Part shown: piece by piece, positions 43,959-53,436 of the stretch
Position numbering within the stretch: position 1 is the first letter of the stretch
Layout: each line of letters opens with the position of its first letter
Assembly (NCBI RefSeq): GCF_000427465.1
Contig: NZ_KE386497.1
Span: forward strand, 4,162-68,161
Source: Sinorhizobium arboris LMG 14919
Lineage (GTDB): Bacteria; Pseudomonadota; Alphaproteobacteria; Rhizobiales; Rhizobiaceae
DNA length: 64,000 nt
Direction: 5' to 3'
The notes under the pieces: model-generated
Database searches by the model: none
What the model was told of the DNA's origin: nothing
What the model saw: the letters and a program-made list of their open reading frames with translations, nothing else
Made by a program: the position numbers and the translations under genes

Positions 43959-44999
43959 ATGCAGACGGAGGCAGCTCCACAATTGCGTTTTCTCCTTGAA
44001 CCAGTTTTGGGATGGCTTGAGGAGCCAAGGACCGAAGAAGTCGCGATTAATAGACCTGGAGAGGCTTTCGTTCGTCAGGCCGGCGGCTTCGCAAAATATC
44101 CGTTACCGCTCACCTACGATGATCTTGAAGACATCGCGATCTTGGCAGGAGCGTTAAGAAAGCAGGATGTCGGACCGCGAAGTCCTCTGTGCGCCACCGA
44201 ACTGCCAAATGGAGAGCGGCTTCAAATCTGTTTACCGCCCGCTGTGCCATCGGGCACCGTCAGCCTGACAATTCGGCGCCCCGGGTCCCGTGTTCCGGAG
44301 CTCAAGGAAGTCGCGTCCCGGTATGATGCTTCGCGATGGAATCAATGGCGCTCGCGCAAGCAGCGCCAAGCTGAACAGGACGAACGGATTCTTGAGCACT
44401 ACGACCGAGGTGATCTGGAGGGATTCCTGCATGCATGCGTGACTGCTCGGCTGACGATGCTGCTCTGCGGGCACACGGGTAGCGGCAAGACGACCATGAG
44501 CAAGACTTTGATCGGCGCCATCCCGCCGCAGGAGAGACTCATCACAATCGAAGACACGCTCGAGCTCGTAATTCCGCATGAGAACCATGTAAGGCTACTC
44601 TATTCGAAGGATGGAACAGGTTTAGGCGCGGTCACGGCAGAACAGCTGCTGCAGGCCAGCCTGCGCATGCGACCGGATCGAATTCTGCTCGGCGAGCTGC
44701 GCGACGATGCCGCTTGGGCTTATCTCAGCGAAGTCGTTTCTGGCCATCCAGGATCAATCTCCACCATACATGGGGCCGATCCTGTTCAGGCGTTCAAAAA
44801 GCTCTTTTCGCTCGTCAAGAGCAGCTCGCAGGGGGCTGCTCTTGAAGACCGCACGCTGATTGATATGCTTTCCGCCGCCATCGATGTCATTGTTCCGTTC
44901 CGTACCTACGGTGAGATCTATGAGGTCGGCGAGATTTGGCTTGCGGCCGACGCCCGCCGACGCGGAGAGACCGTGGCTGACCTTCTCAACCAGCATTAG
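43959..44999 (+). CDS. virB11: VirB11 hexameric secretion ATPase
   Basis: 346 residues; Walker A CGHTGSGKTT, Asp box ITIEDTLEL, LRMRPDRILLGELRD and the His box SGHPGSISTIHG. Last gene of the virB operon; couples ATP hydrolysis to substrate transfer. Confidence 0.96.
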   Translation: MQTEAAPQLRFLLEPVLGWLEEPRTEEVAINRPGEAFVRQAGGFAKYPLPLTYDDLEDIAILAGALRKQDVGPRSPLCATELPNGERLQICLPPAVPSGTVSLTIRRPGSRVPELKEVASRYDASRWNQWRSRKQRQAEQDERILEHYDRGDLEGFLHACVTARLTMLLCGHTGSGKTTMSKTLIGAIPPQERLITIEDTLELVIPHENHVRLLYSKDGTGLGAVTAEQLLQASLRMRPDRILLGELRDDAAWAYLSEVVSGHPGSISTIHGADPVQAFKKLFSLVKSSSQGAALEDRTLIDMLSAAIDVIVPFRTYGEIYEVGEIWLAADARRRGETVADLLNQH

Positions 45000-45263
45000 G
45001 TTCATCATTGTTGGAGCTGCCGCTCAGCGGCTACGCGACCAGCCCCTCAAGTCCTCCAGTCGGTATTTGTACGAACCATATTCTCGTCGTAGGGGACCCA
45101 AACTGTTGGACCTGTCGCCACGCGGCAGCGCCGTCATCTCGTGCCCGCATGCTGACATTCGCCTAGCGGATTGGCAGTGGGGTAACTGTTGCGTGTACAG
45201 GTCCTGATAAAGCTGCGTGACAGTGGGTCTCGGCAGCCTGATCCGAGATTGAGAGGTGAGACG

Positions 45264-46085
45264 TTGAAACATGTTCTTGTCATCGATGACGATGTCGCCA
45301 TGCGGCACCTCATTACCGAGTATCTCACAATGCACGCCTATAAGGTAACCGCAGTGACGGATAGTTGGCAGTTCAATCGCGTGCTCACATGCGATGCGGT
45401 CGATCTTGCTGTTGTTGATCTTAATCTAGGTCGTGAGGATGGGCTCGACATCGTCCGCAATTTGGCAACTAAATCCGATGTTCCCATAATTACCATCAGC
45501 GGCGATCGTGTCGAGGAGGCTGAGAAAGTTGTTGCACTGGAGCTTGGAGCAACTGATTTCGTAGCTAAGCCTTTTGGAATGCGAGAATTCTTAGCGCGCA
45601 TCCGAGTAGCGTTGCGCGAGCGCCCGATCAGTCGCAGGACAAAGGATCGACGCTCGTTTCATTTCGCCGGTTGGACGCTCAATCTCAAGCAACGCCGGAT
45701 GATCTCCGAACACAGCGGCGAGGTCAAGCTGACGTCTGGTGAGTTCAATCTCCTAATCGCCTTCCTGGAAAAACCACGCGACGTTTTATCCAGAGAACAG
45801 CTTCTGTTTGCGAGCCGGGTGCGTGGAGAAGAGGTATATGACCGAAGCGTTGATGTCTTTATCTTGCGGTTGCGCCGAAAACTGGAGGCTGATCCGGCTA
45901 ACCCTCTTCTGATTAAAACATGCCGGGGTGCGGGTTATTTCTTCGACGCTGACGTGGAAATCAGCTACGGGGGCAACTGGACCCCCTGCTCCCTGGCCGC
46001 TGACGTTGCAAGCTCCGCGGCCATGACCCGGCAACCGGAGAAGCGAACCGGCCGGAGCATCCACTCGTTCCCAGACAGGTCGTAA
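45264..46085 (+). CDS. virG: VirG response regulator
   Basis: 273 residues. OmpR-type receiver (HVLVIDDDVAMRHLI; phospho-Asp in VVDLNLGREDG; Lys in FVAKPFG) and winged-helix output domain (KLTSGEFNLLIAFLEKP, SVDVFILRLRRKLEADP, TCRGAGYFFDAD). Activates vir box promoters when phosphorylated by VirA. The TTG start is preferred because GAGAGGTGAG stands just before it and LKHVL is the Agrobacterium start; the frame is open further up to 45189. The C-terminus runs about 40 residues past the usual VirG end. Confidence 0.95.
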   Translation: MKHVLVIDDDVAMRHLITEYLTMHAYKVTAVTDSWQFNRVLTCDAVDLAVVDLNLGREDGLDIVRNLATKSDVPIITISGDRVEEAEKVVALELGATDFVAKPFGMREFLARIRVALRERPISRRTKDRRSFHFAGWTLNLKQRRMISEHSGEVKLTSGEFNLLIAFLEKPRDVLSREQLLFASRVRGEEVYDRSVDVFILRLRRKLEADPANPLLIKTCRGAGYFFDADVEISYGGNWTPCSLAADVASSAAMTRQPEKRTGRSIHSFPDRS

Positions 46086-46581
46086 GCCAGCCTTAAGTTC
46101 GCAATGCTCGCTTCACCATCCACCGCGACCGCCAGAGTGCAAGGCGCTCCTGGCGACGGCGCCGGAGATTCGCATCTAATGAGTGCGTGGCGCCGCGCAG
46201 CATTATGAGCTCTGCTCATCGGTCCATGAGAAAATACCATTTTCGATTCACCGGCCTCCATGTTAGTGGCGCCGCGATTTAAATATCGGACCGGTAGACC
46301 GGCCGGCGGTGAACTCAGCGAGCCATTTGCCGCTCAAACCAAGTCTAGGCGCGTGCCTGCTTCTGAACGACGGAGCGCTGAAAAGAGATAATTATGGACG
46401 CACAGGTTGAATTATCAGCAGCGCTTGGCCCCCGCGCCTGTCGCACTGGACGGGGATCGATTTCCTGTTGTCGAAGCTAGAGCAAACCCCGGCAGTCCGG
46501 ATGATGAGACGGGCGCGCCCCGACGCGTATGAGTTCGGCCAGGGCCCATTACTCCCAATTGCGCCATCTATGGACTAGAAA
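46086..46581. other. Intergenic region between virG and nodD
   Basis: About 500 bp without a convincing gene or nod box. A 28-codon frame starting at an ATG near 46394 has a modest purine-rich site but no recognised product. Confidence 0.4.
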
Positions 46582-47508
46582 ATGCGTTTTAAGGGCCTGG
46601 ATCTCAATCTCCTCGTAGCGCTCGACGCTCTGATGACCGAACGCAAGCTCACGGCCGCGGCGCGCCGGATCAACCTCAGTCAGCCGGCTATGAGCGCGGC
46701 CATCGGCCGCCTACGTACCTATTTCGGCGACGAGCTGTTTATAATGCAGGGCCGCGAGCTTATCCCAACACCACGTGCCGAAGCCCTTGCTCCGGCAATC
46801 CGCGACACCCTGCTGCACATCCAGGTTTCCATCATTTCCTGGGACGTGTTCAACCCGGCGACGTCGCAGCGCCGCTTCAGGATCATCCTGTCCGATTTCA
46901 TGCTGCTTGTGTTCTTTGAGAAGGTTGTCGAGCGTGTGGCGCGGGACGCTCCCGGCGTCGGCTTCGAGCTGCTGGCTCTCGATGATGATCCCAATGACCT
47001 GCTGCGACGCGGTGAACTCGATTTTCTGATCATGCCGGAACTGTATATGTCGAACGAGCATCCCAAAGCGGATCTGTTCGAGGAGAGATTCGTATGCGTC
47101 GGCTGCCCTACGAACCAGCATCTAACCCGGCCGCTTTCCTTCGAAAAGTATATGTCGATGGGGCATGTTTCAGGCACGTTCGGGTGGACGCTGAAGCCCT
47201 CTCTCGAGGAATGGCTATTGCTTGAGCATCGTCTCAAGAGACGCGTCGAGGTCTCCGCGCCCGGCTTTAGCTTGCTACCGTCGTTGCTGACAGGCACGGA
47301 GCGTATAGCGACGATACCCTTGCGGCTCGCCCGTCATTTTGCAAAGACAATGCCGCTAATGATCGTCGAGCTTCCGCTACCACTTCCAGCATTCACTGAG
47401 GCGGTCCAGTGGCCCGGCCTCCACAACAGGGATCAGGCAAGCATGTGGATGCGGGAGATCATGCTACAGGAGGCTGCCCGGATCGAATCTCCATCCGAGA
47501 CTTGCTAG
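46582..47508 (+). CDS. nodD: NodD, LysR-type flavonoid-dependent activator of nod genes
   Basis: 308 residues. The N-terminal [20 protein letters not shown] and helix-turn-helix ([20 protein letters not shown]) are those of NodD; ligand-domain signatures [13 protein letters not shown] and [20 protein letters not shown] follow. It binds nod boxes and activates on plant flavonoids. Both nod boxes in this window (21924 and 50008) are expected targets. It is co-directional with nodA, with syrB genes between. Confidence 0.97.
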   Translation: MRFKGLDLNLLVALDALMTERKLTAAARRINLSQPAMSAAIGRLRTYFGDELFIMQGRELIPTPRAEALAPAIRDTLLHIQVSIISWDVFNPATSQRRFRIILSDFMLLVFFEKVVERVARDAPGVGFELLALDDDPNDLLRRGELDFLIMPELYMSNEHPKADLFEERFVCVGCPTNQHLTRPLSFEKYMSMGHVSGTFGWTLKPSLEEWLLLEHRLKRRVEVSAPGFSLLPSLLTGTERIATIPLRLARHFAKTMPLMIVELPLPLPAFTEAVQWPGLHNRDQASMWMREIMLQEAARIESPSETC

Positions 47509-47905
47509 CGCAGAAAATAGATCACCCGCCGCTTCTGGCGAACACTTCGATCTGCGGCACTGGTCGCCTCCTCAACGCAGGATTGGATTTGGCTCCCCTG
47601 CCGAGCGGACACTTCGGCCGAGCAGTTGCCGTGAGTGGTCGCTAAACGCCGCACGCAAGTTGCGGCGGTGCGCCTTGAGGTCCAGGGTGCCGCTTGGGTC
47701 GACCGGCGACTTGAATCGGACTCCGGCGCGGTGCGTGAGGATGGTGGATTTGAAGCGGCGTTTGGGCCTTGTCGCGCCATCCCTCCCTCGACGAGCTCAT
47801 ATTGGCAGCAAAAGATCAACCATACGTGAAGTCGGAGTTTCACACTCGCGTTGACTCTTTAGCTCTTTCAGTCCAAATCATAGGTGGTTAAGGGAGGAAT
47901 CTACA
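47509..47905. other. Intergenic region between nodD and syrB
   Basis: No gene seen. It holds the presumed syrB promoter; no nod box recognised. Confidence 0.4.
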
Positions 47906-48358
47906 GTGGCTGACGAGAGTAACACAGGACTAGTTGCCGCGTCTGAAGCGGCCGCCGAAACGAAAGCACCGACTGCTAAAAAACAGAGGTCGCCACGGCG
48001 TCAAAAAGCTACCGAACAGGTTAAGGATTCAAAGGCAACGGCTACGGCTGCTAAGGCTAAGAAGTACAGCGAGCAAGAAAGGTCCGATAAGCTCAAGCTC
48101 ATCGAGACGGAAGTCGCCCAACGCGATAGCACGCTGAAGGACGCAATCAAGCGCGCCGGGATATCCGAGCAAACCTACTATCAGTGGAAACGAGCTGCAA
48201 AGCCTGTTGAGCAAAAGGCCGCGACGCCGGTGCCGGCTGGCGATGAGTTGGCAGACCTCGTTCAACTCGAAAAGGAAAACCAGAGGCTTCGCAACCTTCT
48301 GGCGGAGAAACTGCGTACGGAAAACGCCGAACTGCGCAAGAGACTTGGGCTGGATTAA
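47906..48358 (+). CDS. syrB: SyrB-type symbiotic regulator
   Basis: 150 residues, GTG start with GGAGG upstream. N-terminal MADESNTG, a Lys/Ala-rich stretch, KRAGISEQTYYQWKRAAKP (a transposase-like helix-turn-helix) and the charged leucine-repeat tail ELADLVQLEKENQRLRNLLA. It closely matches Sinorhizobium SyrB, a negative regulator of syrM and so of nodulation and exopolysaccharide genes. No syrM is visible here. Confidence 0.9.
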   Translation: MADESNTGLVAASEAAAETKAPTAKKQRSPRRQKATEQVKDSKATATAAKAKKYSEQERSDKLKLIETEVAQRDSTLKDAIKRAGISEQTYYQWKRAAKPVEQKAATPVPAGDELADLVQLEKENQRLRNLLAEKLRTENAELRKRLGLD

Positions 48359-48537
48359 TCAAGATCGGAACTCCGCACAGGGCGTAATAGGCGCTCTGCC
48401 GGCTTGTGGAAAGTCACGCCACTGTCGGATTGCTGCTGTGAGCATCACCTTGCGTGGCGATCACTTGAAAAGAGCAGGAAGGGGCTGTATTTGTCCGCCC
48501 GACAGGAATCCGCCATCGGCACTGTGCGGTTGAGACT

Positions 48538-49128
48538 ATGAAAGCACCACCACGCAAATTCATCGTAGAGTTCAAGTCGCCGCGGCGGCAGCAAAAGGGG
48601 CGCACGAACTCAATGTGGGGGGAAACCGACTTCAAGGCCTTGACCCGGGAAGTGGAAGAGATTGCGCCGCATCTGTTTAATTCAACAGAAGCAACCGCAA
48701 CGCCTAAAGCAGATCACCACCCGCCAGTCGAGCCGAATGGAGGTATTGCCGTCGAAAACCTGGGAAGCGCAGAGGTTGGACGAGCGGCGACAAATTCGGC
48801 CGAAACTGTGGAGGTCGAAGTGTCGGAGCTGCAAGAGCGCCGTCGTCTGGCAGCCGACGCTGTTGTGCGATCGGAAGACGCCCCGCCAGTATCGCAGCCT
48901 CGAAGAAGCTCCAAAGGCGGCGTTTCACGAAAGCGCCCTGAACGTATTTCAGTGGACGTGCGTGAGGATGAGACAGGCCAAGCCAAGGCCGCAGAAGGCC
49001 CAATTTCCTTCGACGAACTGGCTGCCCTTGACTTAGAAAATCAGCGGCTCAAGGGGCTGCTCGCTCGACGGATTCATGCAGAGAACTTGCAGCTCAAGAA
49101 GATGCTTGAGCGGTTTAAAGTCACCTGA
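48538..49128 (+). CDS. SyrB-related protein
   Basis: 196 residues. The C-terminal FDELAALDLENQRLKGLLAR and LHAENLQLKKML-type coiled coil match the SyrB tail, but the QTYYQWK helix-turn-helix is missing and the N-terminal half is a different, charged, low-complexity region starting MKAPPRKFIVEFKSPRRQQK. It may form mixed coiled coils with SyrB; that is inference. It follows syrB after a 179-bp gap. Confidence 0.75.
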   Translation: MKAPPRKFIVEFKSPRRQQKGRTNSMWGETDFKALTREVEEIAPHLFNSTEATATPKADHHPPVEPNGGIAVENLGSAEVGRAATNSAETVEVEVSELQERRRLAADAVVRSEDAPPVSQPRRSSKGGVSRKRPERISVDVREDETGQAKAAEGPISFDELAALDLENQRLKGLLARRIHAENLQLKKMLERFKVT

Positions 49129-49164
49129 GGCGCGTCTGAAATGCCGCCAGCAGCGTTACGGGAG

Positions 49165-49273
49165 TTCAATTGCGCTCGCGCTGATCGCGGTCCAACATGG
49201 CCTCAATCCGGAGGTCTATCTGACAGACGTCCCAACCCGGATCCAACATCATTCCCACGAATCGCCTTGAATA
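49165..49273 (+). pseudogene. IS66-like transposase C-terminal remnant, third site
   Basis: IALALIAVQHGLNPEVYLTD and then VPTRIQHHSHES resemble the conserved C-terminal region (SLIETAKLNGLNPEAYLRD-type) of IS66 transposases, degenerate and without the upstream part. It is a different lineage from the fragments near 24 and 27 kb. Confidence 0.6.
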
Positions 49274-49324
49274 ACTGCTGCCGTGGCAGTGGACGCCGGC
49301 AAAAGACCTGCACGAGGCTGTCTG

Positions 49325-49630
49325 ATGGCCCGCTCGAAGATTATCTACACGCTTAGACAGGTCGCTGACATGATCGGCGAGAACCTCGAACTGATCGAGG
49401 AAGTCACCAGCAACTCGGACAATATCGCCGAGGGCGAAATGGTCCACGTCCGTGACGGAAGCGAATACGGTACAAGAGGCTTGACTGGCGATGGCGTAGA
49501 GGGCCTCCAGGAGCTTCTCGCGGACATACGGACGTGGGACGGCGGGATCCGCCAGTTTCTCATTGACGAGCAATGCGATCCCGAAATGATCGAGCGCATT
49601 ATGGCCGACGAGGTAAAGCGCAACCGCTAG
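49325..49630 (+). CDS. Small conserved-looking protein upstream of the nod operon
   Basis: 101 residues, acidic, starting MARSKIIYTLRQVADMIGEN, with GDGVEGLQELLADIRTWDGG. I do not recognise a domain. It looks coding (balanced codons, no low complexity) and resembles short proteins often annotated near syrB and nod genes in rhizobia. Its frame opens upstream at 49283, but this ATG gives the natural-looking N-terminus. Confidence 0.7.
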   Translation: MARSKIIYTLRQVADMIGENLELIEEVTSNSDNIAEGEMVHVRDGSEYGTRGLTGDGVEGLQELLADIRTWDGGIRQFLIDEQCDPEMIERIMADEVKRNR

Positions 49631-50007
49631 CTAAACACCTACGCCTTGATCAAAAAATGCGCTCGCCGGACGCCCACACTGAAACGCGCGCCTTCATCCT
49701 AAAGAACTAAAGAACACGATGGCGGGTGCTCTAAGCTGCCGGTCTCTTCTTCGTCCACTGAAGGAAATCATCTCTATTCTGAGTGTCGTGCTTGCTCCTT
49801 CGCGTAGGCAGGGCGCTAATGTGCTGCAGGCCGAAGCGAGGATGCGGAAAAGCAATCCTAAGGTCCGGATCATCGGTCACATTAAACTTCCAGCATGATC
49901 TGAATCGAGGGCTCCGTTGTCGGCGTCTCGAAGACGGCCATGATTGATGCCAGCAACTTTCAGGCGTGCTCGCCCTCGACCGCGGCCAACTATCGGCTGC
50001 GTACTTC
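49631..50007. other. Intergenic region upstream of the nod box
   Basis: No gene seen apart from short overlapping frames. The nod box begins at its right end. Confidence 0.4.
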
Positions 50008-50055
50008 CAGAGCGTGGATGGGTTCCATCCACAAAAACGATTTTACGAATTTGTG
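50008..50055 (+). promoter_or_regulatory. nod box of the nodABCSUIJH operon
   Basis: GGATG-GGTTCC-ATC with ACAAAAACGATTTTACGAAT following matches the nod box (GATG-N6-ATC-N-AAACAATCRATTTTACCAAT) with about four changes in the 3' half. It lies about 110 bp before nodA. Confidence 0.85.
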
Positions 50056-50162
50056 GAGGCGCTGCATTAGTAAAGTGTGACTATTGACCAACGTCAAGTG
50101 GACCGACGGTGACCGCATTGAGGCACGCGTCGCAAGAAACAGAAAGAAATAGGAGGTCTTGC

Positions 50163-50753
50163 GTGCGCTCTCAGGTGCAATGGACGCTGCGCTGGGAAAG
50201 TGAATTGCAACTCGACGACCATGTCGAACTCGCAAGCTTCTTTCGCAACACTTATGGTCCGACTGGTGCTTTTAACGCAAAGCCATTCGAAGGCAGTAGG
50301 AGTTGGGCCGGAGCCAGACCTGAGCTTAGAGCAATCGGCCACGACTCAAACGGTATAGCGGCGCACATGGGCTTGCTTCGTCGGTTCATTAAGGTTGGTG
50401 AGGTCGATCTTCTGGTGGCTGAGTTGGGTCTATATGGAGTACGACCGGACCTTGAGGGCCTTGGAATCAGCCACTCACTTCGCGTCATGTATCCAGTATT
50501 GCAGCAACTTGGTGTCCCATTCGGTTTCGGTGCGGTTCGGCACGCGTTGCAAAGACACGTGGAAAGATTCGGCCGACACTTCCCGGCGGCCGTTCTGTCG
50601 GGGATTCGCGTGCGGTCTACGCTCCCAGACGCGCGTCTCGACCTGCCCCCCACGCGCATGGAAGACGTACTCGTGGTTGTTTTGCCGGTCGGATCGGCCA
50701 TGTCTGATTGGCCGACCGCCACGCTTATTGATCGGAACGGGCCAGAGCTGTGA
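50163..50753 (+). CDS. nodA: NodA N-acyltransferase
   Basis: 196 residues, exactly the usual NodA length when the GTG at 50163 is used; AGGAGG lies six bases upstream. The sequence [20 protein letters not shown] and [20 protein letters not shown] is diagnostic. It transfers the fatty acyl chain to the chitooligosaccharide amine. Overlaps nodB by four bases. Confidence 0.98.
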   Translation: MRSQVQWTLRWESELQLDDHVELASFFRNTYGPTGAFNAKPFEGSRSWAGARPELRAIGHDSNGIAAHMGLLRRFIKVGEVDLLVAELGLYGVRPDLEGLGISHSLRVMYPVLQQLGVPFGFGAVRHALQRHVERFGRHFPAAVLSGIRVRSTLPDARLDLPPTRMEDVLVVVLPVGSAMSDWPTATLIDRNGPEL

Positions 50754-51409
50754 CGCACTTTGACTATTTATCAAGAGTGCGCAGCACGTGCAGCGGCAGC
50801 ACGGGTGGTCGCAACGTCTATCTGACCTTTGACGATGGTCCTAATCCACTTTTCACACCGGAAATCCTGGACGTGCTGGAAAAACACGGTGTGCCGGCGA
50901 CCTTTTTCGTTATCGGCGCCTACGCGGCAGAACAGCCGCAACTGATCCGGCGAATGATTGCAGAAGGGCACGAAGTCGCTAACCACACGATGACTCATCC
51001 GGATCTGTCCAGATGCGGACCGAGCGATGTGCACCATGAAATACTTGAGGCGAATAAGGCCATCAGGACGGCCTGCCCCCAGGCATCCGTCCGGCACGTG
51101 CGCGCGCCCTATGGCATCTGGACCGAAGAGGTGCTTGCTACCTCAGCGGGCGCTGGACTGGCGCCCCTCCACTGGTCGGTAGATCCGCGGGACTGGTCTC
51201 GGCCCGGTGCCGACGCGATTGTCGATGCAGTGCTTGCCTCTGTCCAGCCGGGCGCAGTCGTGCTTTTGCACGATGGATGCCCCCCCGACGAGATCAGGCC
51301 GGGTGCTGAAGAGGGTCTGCGCGATCAAACCGTCATTGCGCTGGCCCGCCTTATTCCAGCGTTACGCGAGCGCGGATTTGGAATCTGCGCGCTTCCTCAA
51401 CATCCCTGA
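50750..51409 (+). CDS. nodB: NodB chitooligosaccharide deacetylase
   Basis: 219 residues, GTG start inside the nodA stop (GTGA). Carbohydrate esterase 4 motifs: [11 protein letters not shown] with the catalytic and metal Asp, and [13 protein letters not shown] with the metal-binding His pair, [10 protein letters not shown]. It removes the acetyl group from the non-reducing end. Confidence 0.98.
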   Translation: MTHFDYLSRVRSTCSGSTGGRNVYLTFDDGPNPLFTPEILDVLEKHGVPATFFVIGAYAAEQPQLIRRMIAEGHEVANHTMTHPDLSRCGPSDVHHEILEANKAIRTACPQASVRHVRAPYGIWTEEVLATSAGAGLAPLHWSVDPRDWSRPGADAIVDAVLASVQPGAVVLLHDGCPPDEIRPGAEEGLRDQTVIALARLIPALRERGFGICALPQHP

Positions 51410-51424
51410 ACAAAGTGACATCCC

Positions 51425-52780
51425 ATGGACCTGCTTAATACAATTGGCATTGGCGCTGTCTCCTGTTATGCGCTGCTCTCGACCGCTTATAAAAGCATGC
51501 AGACATTGTATGCTCGGCCGACAGACCTCTCATCGGCCTCGGAGGACTTCGTGTTCCACGCCCCTCTGCCGAGCGTGGATGTCATTGTCCCCTGCTACAA
51601 CGAGGACCCGGGCACGTTCTCCGAGTGTCTGGCTTCCATTGCAAATCAGGATTACGCCGGAAAACTGCGTGTCTACGTGGTTGATGATGGTTCTGCTAAT
51701 CGCGAGAAATTGGCACCTGTACACGACGCCTATGCGCGGGATCCGAGATTCAACTTCATTCTGCTTCGCGAGAATGTCGGAAAACGCAAGGCGCAGATCG
51801 CTGCGATACGCCGGTCATCTGGAGATTTGGTGCTCAACGTCGACTCGGATTCGACACTAGCGTCCGACGTCGTCACGAAGCTCGCGCTCAAGATGCAAAA
51901 TCCAGAGATCGGCGCGGCCATGGGTCAATTGACCGCCAGCAATCGAAACGACACTTGGTTGACCCGGTTGATTGATATGGAGTACTGGCTCGCTTGCAAT
52001 GAGGAGCGTGCGGCACAGGCTCGCTTCGGTGCCGTCATGTGCTGCTGCGGTCCATGTGCCATGTACCGCCGGTCTGCTCTCCTTTTGCTACTTGACCAGT
52101 ACGAGTCGCAGTTTTTTTGGGGCAAGCCAAGCGACTTCGGTGAGGATCGCCACCTCACCATTCTGATGCTGAAAGCAGGTTTTCGAACCGAGTACGTTCC
52201 GGATGCGATAGCGGCAACCGTTGTCCCGGACAGGATGGGCCCGTATCTGCGCCAACAACTTCGCTGGGCACGGAGCACTTTCCGCGACACCTTCCTGGCG
52301 CTGCGATTACTGCCGGGGCTTGATCGCTACATCACGCTGGACGTGGTCGGACAAAATCTCGGACCGTTACTTCTCGCGTTCGCGGTCTTGGCAGGGGTCG
52401 CGCAAGTCGCGCTGACAGCTACAGTGCCTTTGTGGACAATCATGATGATTGCCGCCATGACCATGATCCGCTGCAGCGTGGCTGCCTTCCGTGCTCGCCA
52501 GCTTCGTTTTCTGGCGTTTTCTTTGCACACCCCCATCAACCTGTTTTTCTTACTCCCATTGAAGGCCTACGCTCTGTGCACTTTGACCAATAGCGATTGG
52601 CTGTCGCGCAGCGCCCCTCAAAACGTGACAGGCGCAGGTGGAGAAGGGGTTTTCGTTCCATGCCCGACGTGCGGATCCAGCGCTACAGGGGCGTCGGGAA
52701 ATGCAACGACGCTTCGAAGGCTCAGTCTTGCGAGGGACTCTGCAACCGTGGCACCCGCCGGTGTCTGCAGCGACGACTGA
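51425..52780 (+). CDS. nodC: NodC chitin oligosaccharide synthase
   Basis: 451 residues. GT2 motifs: VIVPCYNEDPGTFSECLASI, VVDDGS, VLNVDSDS, and QQLRWARSTFRDTF (QxxRW), plus C-terminal membrane segments. It makes the N-acetylglucosamine backbone. The product has a typical NodC C-terminal hydrophilic tail. Confidence 0.98.
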   Translation: MDLLNTIGIGAVSCYALLSTAYKSMQTLYARPTDLSSASEDFVFHAPLPSVDVIVPCYNEDPGTFSECLASIANQDYAGKLRVYVVDDGSANREKLAPVHDAYARDPRFNFILLRENVGKRKAQIAAIRRSSGDLVLNVDSDSTLASDVVTKLALKMQNPEIGAAMGQLTASNRNDTWLTRLIDMEYWLACNEERAAQARFGAVMCCCGPCAMYRRSALLLLLDQYESQFFWGKPSDFGEDRHLTILMLKAGFRTEYVPDAIAATVVPDRMGPYLRQQLRWARSTFRDTFLALRLLPGLDRYITLDVVGQNLGPLLLAFAVLAGVAQVALTATVPLWTIMMIAAMTMIRCSVAAFRARQLRFLAFSLHTPINLFFLLPLKAYALCTLTNSDWLSRSAPQNVTGAGGEGVFVPCPTCGSSATGASGNATTLRRLSLARDSATVAPAGVCSDD

Positions 52781-52808
52781 TCGTGCACGTTGTCTCGGAG
52801 GGCGAATT

Positions 52809-53411
52809 TTGACGCAGGTCGACAACTATCAGTTATTGCACCATGAGCTGGCGGCGGAGGATCCCTGGCGGCTCGACGGCAACAAGTTCGAGCAGGAGCG
52901 GCATGCGCACATGCTTCGGCTGTTGCTTTCCCAAGGTCCCATCACGAACGCACTCGAAGTCGGGTGCGCGGCCGGCGCATTCACGGAGAAACTTGCGCCT
53001 CATTGCAAGCAGCTCACAGTGATTGATGTTGTGCCGCAAGCCCTTGCTCGAACGCGGCAACGGCTGAAGGAGCCGTCGCACATCAGTTGGATAGTCGCTG
53101 ACGTTCAACAGTTCTCGACTAGGAAGCTCTTCGATCTGATCGTCGTGGCCGAGGTTCTCTACTACCTTGAGGATATAGCCGCGATGCGCGGTGCCGTTTG
53201 TAACCTGGTGAACATGCTTGCGCCGGGTGGGCAGCTGGTTTTTGGATCGGCGCGCGACGCAAATTGCCGACGTTGGGGCCATGTTGCTGGTGCTGAGACC
53301 GTCATGGCGATCCTGAGCGAAACGCTGATTGAGGCGGAGCGGCTTGATTGCCGGGGTGAGTCGGCCAACGAAGACTGCTTGCTCGCCCGTTTTCAGAAAC
53401 CCGGTTTCTAA
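52809..53411 (+). CDS. nodS: NodS N-methyltransferase
   Basis: 200 residues from a TTG start with GGAGGG ahead. SAM-binding motif ALEVGCAAGAFTEKLAPHC and FDLIVVAEVLYYLEDI are those of NodS. It N-methylates the deacetylated glucosamine. Its frame is open into the end of nodC. Confidence 0.95.
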   Translation: MTQVDNYQLLHHELAAEDPWRLDGNKFEQERHAHMLRLLLSQGPITNALEVGCAAGAFTEKLAPHCKQLTVIDVVPQALARTRQRLKEPSHISWIVADVQQFSTRKLFDLIVVAEVLYYLEDIAAMRGAVCNLVNMLAPGGQLVFGSARDANCRRWGHVAGAETVMAILSETLIEAERLDCRGESANEDCLLARFQKPGF

Positions 53412-53436
53412 TAGATCCAACTTACATGGAGACACT

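Noticed and set aside
27268..46085. T-DNA borders, overdrive or relaxase genes
   Set aside because: Looked for around the vir genes; no 25-bp border-like pair, virD1/virD2 or oriT was found.
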